From: Marchantia polymorpha subsp. ruderalis
Lineage: Eukaryota > Streptophyta > Marchantiopsida > Marchantiales > Marchantiaceae
Direction of reading: 5' to 3'
NCBI GenBank assembly: GCA_037833965.1
Contig: AP031353.1
Location: forward strand, 11,658,501-11,722,500
DNA: 64,000 nt
Numbering within the stretch: position 1 is the first letter of the stretch; the number at the start of each line of letters is the position of its first letter. This document shows, piece after piece, positions 13,506-24,339 of this stretch. The notes below the pieces were generated by a model. It did not search any database. It was given only the letters and a program-made list of their open reading frames with translations, and was not told where the DNA came from. Position numbers and translations under genes: made by a program.

Positions 13506-13706
13506 GCAATTGGGACAAAACAACTTATCTGGCACCTTACCAGATGATGGTCCTTATCTTTCAGCAAATATGAATACCTGTACTCTTTTGATCGTTGTGA
13601 GCACAATCTGAACTGTCAGGATGTTTTAATGCAGTTCCCTTGACGACAATTTCCTAACTGGTGATATACCGGCCAACATCTTCTCGCTTCCAGAGCTGGT
13701 TATACT
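13506..13706 (+). pseudogene. Two relic exons of an LRR receptor-kinase-type gene
   Basis: The first piece, just after a tgcag acceptor at 13501-13505, reads LGQNNLSGTLPDD. The second, 13635-13706, follows ttaatgcag, precedes gtgaga and reads LDDNFLTGDIPANIFSLPEL. It is exactly 72 nt, the size of the single-repeat exons typical of plant LRR-RLK genes. Both match the plant LRR consensus (LxxNxLxGxIP). No kinase domain, signal peptide or further repeats were found nearby, so this is a captured or decayed fragment. It is too short to appear as an ordinary open reading frame. Confidence 0.6.
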
Positions 13707-14327
13707 GTGAGATTCTCTTCCATCCCTTTAAGATAGATGATTATGTTGTAATTTATTCAGTCAGTCAGACCATAGAAGTAAATCAGAACAGAAAATTGTA
13801 AATTGGATTGACGGTTTATTATAGTTGGTAATAAATAATTTGATCGAGGTTTCCTTTGTGGATAACGAGTCACAAACCATTACTGTTTAGGGTTTGTGTG
13901 TCCAGACTCAAAGTTCCGCCTGATAGTATAAGTCGATGTACAGTTAGTAAACAATTAGGTAAGAGAGCACTCCTTGCAACTTATCAGTCTTTCAAGTACT
14001 TGTTCACACCTTTGGGGCTGTTGGATTTCTGAGATGTCGGGGTGGGGATAGCAATCTAGTTAAATTTGAGTTGGAGCTTGAAGAGCATTCAAGGTAATGA
14101 GTGCTACACTGAAAGTTGTGACCTGAAGAGGATTGCTTAGAATCTACCTGAAGGTTAAATTGAGTGTAGGCAAGTTATGGCAAGTTTAAGAGATTTCTGC
14201 TGCAGTAGAGACATATCTCGAAGTGACCTATTTGGATCCTTTCAAATAATTATTTTCTAAATATAAAAGAGTTGTTATGAGAGACTTAAAACAGATTTTG
14301 AACGATTTTGAACAATCTTGAGTGCAG

Positions 14328-15266
14328 ATGACAGTTGCAGCGATTTGAAAGCTGAGGCAAAAGAATGGATAGTATTCTGTGGTAAGTACAGTTGGATTGA
14401 ACAATCCAACTGGAATCCATCTTTGGAATGTAATGAACGAATAATCTTGAAATTTCTGGATTATCTCTATAGTCCAACGGGCAGGAAAGCTAAACTTGAT
14501 CTTGGAGAAACCGTTCTGAGAGGTCGAATGAAGCGCATGGCAGACTTGGGTGTCATCGAAGATGAAGAGACAGCTCGGACAAAGGTCAGACATTCTTACT
14601 CCTGACGTAAAGATTTTCCAATTTGTAATGTTTATGTTACAATTACAGATATTGCAGTTTGGATATGATCTAAGAGTATTGTGCTTGTTATTTTTTTCAG
14701 GGTGAGATTTCAAAGTCAGCTCTTGATGAATCAGAGATGTATGGTTCCGTAGAGCCCATACATCCATTTTTTATGTCTGTACATATATCACTGGAAGTTG
14801 AAAAGTGGGGAGCGAAGGTTGAAGTCAAGAGGATGGATGCAAAAAAACGAAATCTTCTCTTGGAGTGGGGAGAGAAGTATACGGCAGACGAACTTTATAC
14901 GGCAGACGCCTCATATAAGATCCGTGTCAACACACTTGAAAACAAAGGGTCGGTGAAATGGGCTGTTACTGCCAACAAGTGGTGGAATAAAGTTGAACTG
15001 TTTGCAACAGCGATGTCTCTTGTTAAGGATCTTAGCAAAAGACCAGAACGTGATCACGGCGAAAAACGTGCAAGTAAGATGGTTCCCAAGCATTTTCTTT
15101 GAGCTTTAACTTTAACTGAAATATGTTGTATCAAAATGATAATATATGCGATTGAGTTGCTGTTATTACAGATAGGAGAACTCGTTCTTCAGATGATAAC
15201 ATGGATGTAGGCGCCAAGAGAAAGCCACCTGGTGAGAGGACACGACGTGCTAACATATGGCGATGA
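14328..15266 (+). CDS. Unrecognised three-exon gene, basic C-terminus, 5' end unknown
   Basis: Exons are 14328-14584, 14701-15073 and 15172-15266; phases agree across both introns (donors gtcag and gtaaga, acceptors tttttcag and ttacag). The first exon begins at an acceptor without an ATG in frame, so at least one upstream exon is missing or lost. The roughly 240-residue product has an aromatic N-terminal part (KEWIVFCGKYSWIEQSNW), a middle with SVHISLEVEKWGAK and WAVTANKWWNKVELF, and a basic, possibly nuclear-targeting end (RANRRTRSS...ERTRRANIWR, stop). I do not recognise the family. It sits 1.5 kb downstream of the transposase relic in the same direction, so it could be a second transposon gene; the intact splice phases argue against advanced decay. 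Confidence 0.45.
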
Positions 15267-15827
15267 ATTGAAAGTCGTACGTGGACTTCGATACTGGTTA
15301 GTTTCACTTACAAAAGTCTTCAATGGCAATTTTCAGACCTGTTTTTTTTTCCACTCTACCTAGATAGGCTCCAATGTAGCTCGAAAGAAGTGGTAGCTGA
15401 TTTGCACATGTACATTTCAGCTTTTTGACCATGGGGCAAAGTATCCAAGTTATATGCTGAAGTCTTGCTGTTGTGATTTCTGGTTCTAGTTGGCAGTGAA
15501 GTAGAGCACCATTAAACTTGAGACTGGCTTCTGGTTGAAAGCTACACTGAGTGACTTGACCTGAATTCTGAAGTGGACAAAGTCGTTGTGACAATAGTTC
15601 CTAATTGTAGAATTCAGGTGTTATGCTTAATTTATGTTACATTGAATGCATGTGTTTAAGAGACTTTGGGAATTTTTGTTTGTGCTGAACTTGAATTCTC
15701 ACAAGCTCTCAACGCCATAAGTGTCTGCTCCCCTCCCTCCATCCTTTGCATCTGTTTGTTCTCTGATGGTGCAGCTGACCATTTCTATAAGTAGATTTCG
15801 CACGAGATATGTAATTCGCCTCGATTT

Positions 15828-16103
15828 CAGGTTTTGTCTCATCCGACAGAAGTTGCCAGTTATCAGACGATGTACTCAAAAGCTGGCAGAAGTTCCATCA
15901 GAGTAGCTCTGCAGAATACGTCTGTCTATTATATATCAGAAATTTTTCATGAGTCATTTGAGTTTTACATAATTCACCTGAACTTAGGACAAATATGTCT
16001 CTCGTTCTTCTCTAAATTCCGGTTTGCTGACTTTGATAGCTGCTGCCCGATGAGGTCCATGGATATATTCGACAACTCAGAGATGATAGGGTACTTATCA
16101 TCC
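15828..16103 (+). repeat. 276-bp direct repeat, copy A
   Basis: This matches 16678-16953 without gaps at roughly 95% by eye. It starts with cag-gttttgtctcatcc after a pyrimidine tract and contains an open stretch (VLSHPTEVASYQTMYSK) that looks exon-like but has no known family. Confidence 0.85.
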
Positions 16104-16677
16104 GCCGGTTTCTATATATTGGACACATGTTTGCAATTCATGCTTGATTAACCTGTAAACATGTATGGTGGCTTATGTACTCATGGCGTTACATTCATAA
16201 AATCACCGTTCTTGGATTTTGGGACGGTCGATCAATATCTGATTATAATTTTGTTTTTTTTGATACAGCTTTGAGGGTGCCAACGAAGGATGCAAGTGAG
16301 GTGACAAGTGCTCATGCAACCCTTGCAACTGCAAATGAGAGAGAACACCTCCAAATTATGCTGTTTATATTCCTTGAGAACTCTCATGACGAAAATAGGA
16401 AGACGTATACAGTACTTTTGTCAGAATTTGGAGAATTATTCTCGAACTCAATGTAATATCACACTAAACCCTACATCACAGAACCATGTGTATATCTGAC
16501 GACATAAATAAAGTCAGCAGAAGCATCTGCTGTAAGATTTCTGGTCATAGGTGTGTTGTGTGAACTTACTGCATGCTTGAGTGAATCAAGTTAGACCTTG
16601 GCTAGTAAGTACGGAGAGTAGTGAGGACTGATTCGACAGAGGCTTGTAATAGCCAAAAGGGTGGCGAGTTCCAAATA
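16104..16677. other. Sequence between the two 276-bp repeats
   Basis: Contains an open stretch after an acceptor-like tract (tttgatacag, ending at 16267) reading ALRVPTKDASEVTSAHATLA and ending at a TAA near 16456. It may be a terminal exon of the same unknown transcription unit as copy A. Unproven. Confidence 0.3.
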
Positions 16678-16953
16678 CAGGTTTTGTCTCATCCGACAGA
16701 AGTTGCCAGTTATCAGACGATGTACTCAAAACCTGGCAGAAGTTCCATAAGAGTAGCTTTGCAGAATACGTCTGCCTATTATATATCAGAAATTTTTCAT
16801 GCGTCATTTGAGTTTTAAATAATTCACCTGAACTTAGGACAAATATGTCTCTCGTTCTTCTCTAAATTCCGGTTTGCTGACTTTGATAGCTGCTCCCTGA
16901 TGAGGCTCATGGGCACATTCGACAACTCGGAGATGAGAGGGTACTTATCATCC
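16678..16953 (+). repeat. 276-bp direct repeat, copy B
   Basis: Same length as copy A, offset 850 bp. Differences cluster in the last 60 bp. In copy B the reading corresponding to copy A stops earlier (TAA in the gttttaaataa stretch), so B looks like the secondary copy. Confidence 0.85.
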
Positions 16954-18909
16954 TCAAAAAATAAAGTTTTGAAAAAATACGGAAGAAAATAGAATTTGAG
17001 TCTTGAGAATGAGAGAATGTAAATCGTGCGGGCTTGTCTCGACCAATAATTCTGACCTGTCTGTAACCCAATGTTTAGATCAGAATGAGAACATGCTTAC
17101 AATTTGTATTGCGCAGCAATATGAACCAAACTGAAGGAGCTCCACATCTCAACTCTCTGGCTATTATATGTTTATCTGATCTCTGGCTATTCAACGATAC
17201 ATCCAAATAACTCTAGAAGCTATCAAGAGGAGCATTTATATTCCAACCGAGAACCTCAAGTCAAAGGTGCACTTCAGTTCTCGGGCCATGTAATTCGAAG
17301 CACCATGACAGACCTTGAGAAATATGGCTCTCGAAGTCAGTCCTAGAAGGTTAACATATCAGACAGAACCCTTCTCATTGATCCGGAGACATCGAAGCTC
17401 AAAAGTTTCTGAGTGACAATGTCCGCGTTTCTGGACATTTCAGGAGTGCTTTCCCTTTGATAGAAACAGGCTGAAGGTTTCAGCATTTAGAAAGTAGAGG
17501 ACTGAACACGAAACTTGAAGACCATGAACTCCACAATTGGGTGAACCAATGTACTAGATATCACCTGCTCGGCAAGAAGATCTCTCCTCGAAGTTCCCCA
17601 ACTATCACCAGCGCACTTTGAACCAGCGAGTCAAGAAAAAATTTGAATGTTACTCCTATCCCTGACTCGTGTTTGAAACGACCTTTTTCTAGCATAGTCA
17701 ACCATCGCTGTTGGATCATCCACACCGACTTTATCAATGTGCCGAGTTGCTCTCTTCAAAGTGATACGTCGATTCAGGTCTTGATTCAGAAAGACTAACT
17801 GGCGAATTGTGACTTGCCTATTCGGTCCATTCTCCGGTGGATTCATGTGCTCAGGTAGCAGGGGAAGAAGGGAAAAGCACGAAGAGAAACATTTTCAAGG
17901 TGGTCGACACAGTTTCAAACATCGGTTGAACAATTCTGCTGTGAAAAACTATGGTCGTCAGTATGACGTCGACCAGGTTGTGAGAATAGGGATTCCCTCA
18001 TAGTTGAGTGCGGATGGATGCCCATATGTTCTTATAGTCCATCGCTAGATCCGTCTGCCGGAAAGCGGAGCGATCTACTTCAGTCACTTTGATGCTCCAC
18101 CGGAAAACTGAGTGCCAATCAAAAACCTGCCCGGTTAGTCTGCCCGCACATTCTTCCATCTTTGGTCCAAAGGAGTAGAGTCAGAGCGAAAAGAAGAACT
18201 TCCGTTACGGCTCACTGCAGGATGACACCTGCCTGGGTCTATGCAGGCCCTATATAGGGGCTATATATAAGTTTGTGCAGCTAAACCCGTCCCATATGTT
18301 TGGTGAAGAATGTTCATACGTCATCAAAAAAGGATTGCTTTTTGACTTACGAAACCTGGAAATAGCTCCTTTGCCAATCTTTGATCAACTGAGATTTGGG
18401 TCAAGGCCGATCCACCATAGTCAAAGGATGATTGGGCAAGAATCAAGGTTCTGGCCCAATCAAGCGTAGCACTGCATCTCAACTAAAATCTCATCACTTC
18501 ATTCTCAGCTAAAATACCAACAGTGCATGAAGCTCTAACTCAAATTGTACTGCTGGCCATAGTCATCCCAATGAAACTACTAGCCCTTATATCACTCCCA
18601 GTGCACTAGCTCTTATCTACAGTATGATGAGTGGTGACGCTAAAGGAGTCATGTCACACTCCAACTTCCAACGAAGTCAAATCTGAACTCATTTGACAAA
18701 ATGTACCGTTGGGGTTCTTCATGGCGGATGCCTGCAACTTGGTGACTATGAAGTAGTTGACAAACGGTTTGTCTTCCCGTCTGAACTGCGTCGTGGCCAT
18801 GCATGATCCAACTTGCATCCCTGCCACAAGCTTACACTGCAGTTGAACCTCGTACCCAAGTTCCACCTTCATGACAATAATGCGTCTCACGAACTTGTCG
18901 AAACTACAC

Positions 18910-18949
18910 ATACTACATACATACTTTAAATAAACTATGTATGTAGTAT
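18910..18949. repeat. Perfect inverted repeat, 14-bp arms, 12-nt loop
   Basis: atactacatacata at 18910-18923 pairs exactly with 18936-18949. Confidence 0.85.
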
Positions 18950-18980
18950 TGTACACATGAATGAGAAAGAGGATTTCAAT

Positions 18981-19034
18981 GAATGATGCCATTCAGCTCA
19001 TTTATTGATATTCTCTCTCTGAATGGCATCATTC
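18981..19034. repeat. Perfect inverted repeat, 16-bp arms, 22-nt loop
   Basis: gaatgatgccattcag at 18981-18996 is the exact reverse complement of 19019-19034. It lies 31 bp from the preceding hairpin. Confidence 0.87.
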
Positions 19035-19195
19035 TCTTCCCGTTACAGTATAGTATATTTGACTTAAGATACATTTCATTACAAACATCTTATTAAAAAT
19101 ATATTCCTGTCATTTTGTATCCATTGTTATATAGTATTTACATTCATAAAAAACGCCTTCCCATGTTGCATGTATATTGGTCAGATGTATCAAAA

Positions 19196-19244
19196 CGATA
19201 GAATATATCACATATTCTATCGCTGACATATTTTATATATGTCA
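19196..19244. repeat. Two adjacent perfect hairpins (11-bp and 8-bp arms)
   Basis: cgatagaatat (19196-19206) pairs with 19212-19222, and tgacatat (19224-19231) with 19237-19244. They are one base apart. Confidence 0.8.
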
Positions 19245-19967
19245 ACGTGCCCTCGTTTTACTCCCTATTGTTTCATCCATGTCTGACTTGATCGGGTGTT
19301 CCTCATCAAGCTCGTATCTACTTATTATAGGGACCCGGCAGGCAACGTCGACCGAGCGCCAAAGAGCCTTCTTCGAAACTGAGTCCACGGCCACACTCCG
19401 GAGCATGGGGAAGAAGTCAAAGCAATTGACTTCTTCTCCACGATTAGCAGAATTGGCCAATTTCTTCAACCCCTCCCGTTGACCCAATCAGATCTGGACG
19501 CCAGCACCAGCTTCTCGAGAATTGCAATTAACCAAAGCCATCGAGCGGATTCTCTGTGTAACACTTGCTCCGAGCTGTTCCAAATACACAGAGACGTGAG
19601 TGGGATCCGATAGCACCCATTCCCACTCCCAACTAGTTTTTATCCCGCTCCAAGAAGAGTGGAATTTTACAGTCTCCTCAAATTTACGGAAAGCGCGTTC
19701 TGTCCATGACTTCGTCGCTTATACGCCCACTGCCACAGCACCGGAGACTCGGACATCAAGAAACTTGAGCTATGGGTCCAGACGTTTGCACCCTTGGCAG
19801 AATGTTTGCTCGTTGACAGGTTGGGATCTTCTGTCAGTGACATTCCTCGTCGACCGAGTATACGCTGTATCGAGTTCCTGTACGTGACTATACGATTTTT
19901 GTCTACGGCTGAAATCGAGGCCAAATTCATCCCGCAGGTGATGCAGGATCTGTGAAGAGGTTCAGAA

Positions 19968-20950
19968 ATGGTGGCATCGAAGATCTCCAGCACGGCGGTG
20001 ATGGCTGTGCTGATCTTCGCTGAACTATTGCACAGCGCTTCGGCTGTGACGCACACAGTGACTTGGACGTATGCGGAAAACGCTACGCAGTTCGATCAAT
20101 GGGCCAGCGCTCAGACCTTTCAAGTCGCTGATATCATTCGTGAGTTTCTAAATTTGTGCTCAGTGTATCCAAGTTTGCATTCTGGCATCTAATTGGCATC
20201 TAATTAGCGAGTGACTCTTGCGAGACATTGGAAGGCGTGTTACGGAAGTTTAGCGCTTTGATATCAGAACAGATTTTGGTTCAAGCTGCTAGCCGAGGAC
20301 GATCCGCAAGAAGAGTTTCAATGATAACTAATTTGTTCGATGATAACTAAGCCAACGCGTGGAATATTATTCCAGTAGACTGAAATCTCAACTTACGTGC
20401 AACATGATCACTTTTCCGACATGTTTTGATTTGACATGCGCTCTTAAACATCTTTGCTCGATGACCTTGTGACCACGAGCTCGATGAATCTGCAGATTTC
20501 GATTACGACAGCAGCCACAATGTTTTCGAAGTGACCAAAGCGGACGTGGAAAGCTGTAACTTGAACAATCCAATTGTGCAATACAAGACGGTGGGTGCAA
20601 ATGTTACCTTGGTCAGATCCGGGTACTTTGGCTTCATCTGCGGCGTTCCAGGCCACTGCGACAGCGGATTTATGAAGATGAATGTGCAAGTTCTGGCTGC
20701 AAACTCCTCTTCCCCTCCATCTGCCACTCCCTCTCCTTCTCCTTCTCCTTCTCCTTCCCCATCTCCAACCTCTTCTTCTCCTGGACCAGGTCCCGTCTCT
20801 TCACCAACTGCTGCTCCTCCCATCTCCGCACCAACTGATTCTCCTCCTCCCTCGATTTCTCTTTTACCTTCCGATGCTTCCAGCCTGCGGTCCCGAGCAG
20901 TGATGATCGTCGGAGCTTTGGTGGCTGGCTGCACAGCTGTCTTTGCTTGA
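19968..20950 (+). CDS. Phytocyanin 3, with GPI signal
   Basis: Exons are 19968-20139 and 20496-20950 (627 nt, 208 aa); the phase-1 intron has gtgagt and ctgcag borders. A signal peptide (ending SASA) precedes the cupredoxin domain, with ligands His in SSHNV, Cys in FICG, His in PGHC and Met in FMKM. Like phytocyanin 2, one residue (here F) is inserted before the axial Met. The tail is Ser/Pro-rich (SPSPSPS) and ends SSLRSRAVMIVGALVAGC..., a GPI-type hydrophobic end. It is closely related to phytocyanin 2, so the pair probably arose by tandem duplication. Its intron end, exon 2 and 3' flank were copied, inverted, to 38.3-39.6 kb. Confidence 0.93.
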
Positions 20951-21660
20951 GCGGACATAGACATACATAGTCTGACGACTATTATCAGCTTGTAGCTTGA
21001 AGTCTCTCATTCAGCAAGAAGTTGCAACCCTGTCGCGCTATCTGAAAGGAATCTGTCGGACCATAAAGAGAACATTGCAATATCCTAAATTGGAGATGAT
21101 TTCTAGAATTGCAAACTAGAGGTCAGTGTGGCAAATAAATCAGTTAATGACTATTCAGTGCCGCGCTTGTAATCGGCGAGTTGCCTTTCTACCGACGCTG
21201 CTCGGTTTTAGTCGTACGTTGCATTGGTTATCTTGTGGGTGGCTTTAAAACAGGAGAAGAACTGGAGAAGGATGACAACTATCCAGACATGCGAGGCAAA
21301 GCATAGAGAGGTTGATTTGCCAAGCCAAGCAGTACCATCCAATCACTGTTGAACGGCGTACTGACACAACATGGATTGAAGCTCTGAAAATCTTATCACC
21401 AAATCGCAGTCGCAGACTGAATGCTATGTGCTTGATAAAACTTACGCGTTCAGCGCAGGCTTCCTCGGGACCTGAAGGCAAAATGCTGGTCTGTCACCGT
21501 GTGACTGCTGCCGAGTCACTTGTATCTTCAACGCCCCTGTAACATAACAGAAAAGTGAGTCGTAAGAAGCTCACTCCCAGTCTTGTATGTTGGATTCATC
21601 CTGGGGTAACAAATCACGGGCACTCTGATAATTCTATCATACAGCTAAATGGCCACCACA
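20383..21660 (+). repeat. Source segment of an inverted duplication (copy at 38303-39593)
   Basis: From the end of intron 1 of phytocyanin 3 through its 3' flank, this segment is found in reverse complement at 38303-39593. It includes a 75-codon open frame at 21312-21542 that is open in both copies with about six amino-acid changes. I cannot assign that frame to a family, and the antisense frame is open too. Confidence 0.85.
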
Positions 21661-22539
21661 AACAGCGCCTACTCTCTGGATGAACCTTTCTGTTGTAGTA
21701 ACCACTTGACTGACCTTCCACTCCGAAACGCAAGTCTACGGCGATCTCTTAAGTCTGGCATGATTACATTGTGCGAGGACGTGAACTTAGAACGCAAGGT
21801 TACAATGGAGACATGGACGACGAGCCAGAAAACCTTTGGTGGCACATTCAGATGCAGGCTGCCTTGTTACAGTCCAGGCCTTGTTTTTACATGGAGAGAC
21901 GTCGTTGCCTCGACTTGTACTCGCCTTCCCATCTGAAACTCGGGACAAATCAAAAGCACGGCATACAACACACTGCACGCCATTTGAAGAGCTTAGAAGT
22001 GCTTTCTGCAACCTTACGCCATCTGGAAGGCACTCAACTGGCAACAGAAGCAACTTCTCTGTCTTTCGATACTTCAGCCTTAGCCTTCCCCTCACCTAAA
22101 AAGTCCACTAATCATGCTTGACTTTACAATCACTCTTATGTAATGGAGGGTGTCGATTACAATATGACTCCTCTCGAATGGTTGCAGTGCTCTTTACATG
22201 ATGGAGGTCGAGAACAAAGACATGGGAACAAATTTCCACAACAGGAAATTCTAATAATCTGCATTTTGCAACCTCTGTCTGTCAGATGAGCCACAGTACC
22301 ACCAGCTTGGCCGCATGTCACTAATTATTGAAATTTCTCGGTAGGTTACTGACGAAGAGATCAGGCTGGGAGGACTAAACCACTAAAGACTGGACAAATG
22401 TTTTGTACAAGTACTGCAGCAGCTCGAATGAACATAGCTGCTCTGACGCCTCAGCACCTTATCGAAGATATATAGAATATGCCAACGTTTCTTCCAGAAT
22501 TTGAAGGACCTGTTCTCCGCGTGTCTTCGGGAGCCTAGA

Positions 22540-22601
22540 TACAAACCACTCTAGATCAATGAAAGTTTCACAAAACTTACATTGATCTAGAGTGGATTGT
22601 A
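22540..22601. repeat. Near-perfect hairpin, 28-bp arms with 2 mismatches, 6-nt loop
   Basis: Arms 22540-22567 and 22574-22601 share the core ccactctagatcaatg and its complement; mismatches fall at two positions only. It is followed by a short repeated word (tagatcaagct / agctatag) to about 22645. The size resembles a foldback element or a young miRNA-type precursor; there is no expression evidence. Confidence 0.85.
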
Positions 22602-23857
22602 TTAGTAGATCAAGCTATAGTCAGCTATAGTAGATCAAGCTTCATTTCGAGGGAATTTAGAGCGCCAGATAAATGGACCATCTTGAAAGGGGAGAGCTCA
22701 CAGTCGGAATAGCTAGGTTCGCTGGATCTTACACCATCGGCAGATTTTGCTCTTGAGAATCTCAACCTTCAGGAGAAGAGGTCACACTTTCTGCTCAAGC
22801 TCGAACGGTGAAGGAACTGAATGCTGATGCATGAAAGATGACGTATACAATGCACGTATGTAAATGGAGGAATGACACCAACCTTTTAATGAGCTCACTC
22901 CTGGCAGACTAGAATACAACGCCAGAAGTTCCTCGAGACCACACTCCAGCTAAGACTCGACAACGTCATGTTGTTGACTGACATTTGTACGCATAAAAGG
23001 GATCGTCAGCAATTATGGGATACATGCTCATGATGAAGATTGTAGGCCTAAACTTCATGCCAAGAGAAAAATGACCTTGATAGATCCGGCTGGCGTGAGA
23101 GCGCAGGTCCTGACCCATGAAGGAAATCTATGAGAGTCTGAGCACTTCTGATCCGAGGAACAGATGGGACATTGAAACATTGCCGCCTGCGCTTGAGTTG
23201 AGAAGACCTCGAAGGCTTTGATGCTGGTATGTCATGCTCGGTCCATTTTGCAGGTTTAGTTTTGAGAACCTTAGGGTGCGGCAGAAGGTAGATACTGTAC
23301 AGACCTCTTCAGAAAGATACAACTCAGTCGCATCCTGAACGTCATTGACTGACGGCCCTGGACATTAGAACTAGAGTAGATCCATCCGCCCAAAGCCGTA
23401 AGCATATTGCAGGAGTCCCAGTTGTTCTTAAACGAGGGTCATGTTGCTGGGTCGTTAGACTGTGTACCGAGTGAAAGGTCTGTCTACCTGTTTCGGAAGC
23501 AAGCTGTCAGAAACCAAAGCATTGGTCTCGTGATCCGCAAAGATGGAAAGTAAATCTAGAGTACGTCTCTGTCGTGTCGGTTTTTAAAGTTCCCAGTACC
23601 TGCAAGAACGATGTCTTCGACAGAATGCTCATGGCAACTTGATGTCTTGGATCCTTGGCACCACATCCTTGTACAGACACTCGGTTTCATGTTGTGCCTT
23701 ATTATTGTACTCTGGACAATAAGCAAGTCAGAATGACATTTTGAATTATGGACAATAACCTCGTCAGAACTGTGTATTGTATTATAGCATAGAATGGAGT
23801 GTAATGCCAGACCAGAATGTCTGACTCGTCCAAGGCTGCTGGCCTAAGGACTTGGTG

Positions 23858-23866
23858 TATATAAAG
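23858..23866 (+). promoter_or_regulatory. Candidate TATA box
   Basis: tatataaag lies in a GC-balanced stretch, followed about 30 bp later by a pyrimidine-rich initiator-like region (catcactctctcagact). It would drive a transcript covering the small frame at 24160. Inference only. Confidence 0.4.
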
Positions 23867-24159
23867 GCTGAAGTACCACCTTTTTCATTACCAATCGTAC
23901 ATCACTCTCTCAGACTCTGCTCTCATCCCTCCGAGTGCCAGTAGGTCTCTGAATCCGGTACGTAGGGTACAGCGAGTCCGTTCTACGGTGTCTGAACTTA
24001 TGACACCGACGTTCGTAAGCTGTTCTATGCTGGCCGTGGTCTACAGACTCGACTGTAGACATTCACGCACCAATCTCTAAGGAATCGGCCTTTCCATCGA
24101 ACTTCGCAATCTCCTTGGAATATATCCGTATAGCAGACGCATACCGTACATCTTTTAGT

Positions 24160-24339
24160 ATGCGAAACCACTTCTTGCAGATCTGCTGTCTGTTCTGTAC
24201 AGTTTCTTCGTTTGCCCTGCAAGCTCAAATTCTACCTTGTGACGAGATCGACATTGTGAGGACATCTCCATCTCCCAAATTCACTACGCAGTCAGCAGGA
24301 AATGAACTCTGCAGTGAAAGTGCAGTGCTGTGCCAATGA
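24160..24339 (+). CDS. Possible small secreted peptide, 59 aa
   Basis: The ATG at 24160 opens a 59-codon frame beginning MRNHFLQICCLFCTVSSFAL, which looks like a signal peptide with cleavage after LQA. The remaining 37 residues have three cysteines. It lies 300 bp downstream of a good TATA box. Against it: an upstream ATG at 23999, a possible intron donor (gtacgt) near 23958, a possible acceptor (ttgcag) inside the frame, and no known family. It may be a chance frame in a non-coding transcript. Confidence 0.25.
   Translation: MRNHFLQICCLFCTVSSFALQAQILPCDEIDIVRTSPSPKFTTQSAGNELCSESAVLCQ

Larger units (their letters stand above)
16954..19967. other. Spacer upstream of phytocyanin 3, hairpin-rich near 18.9-19.3 kb
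   Basis: No gene is supported. A TATA-like sequence (tatatataag) lies near 18262-18271. Four perfect inverted repeats lie within 18910-19244 and are listed separately. Confidence 0.5.
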
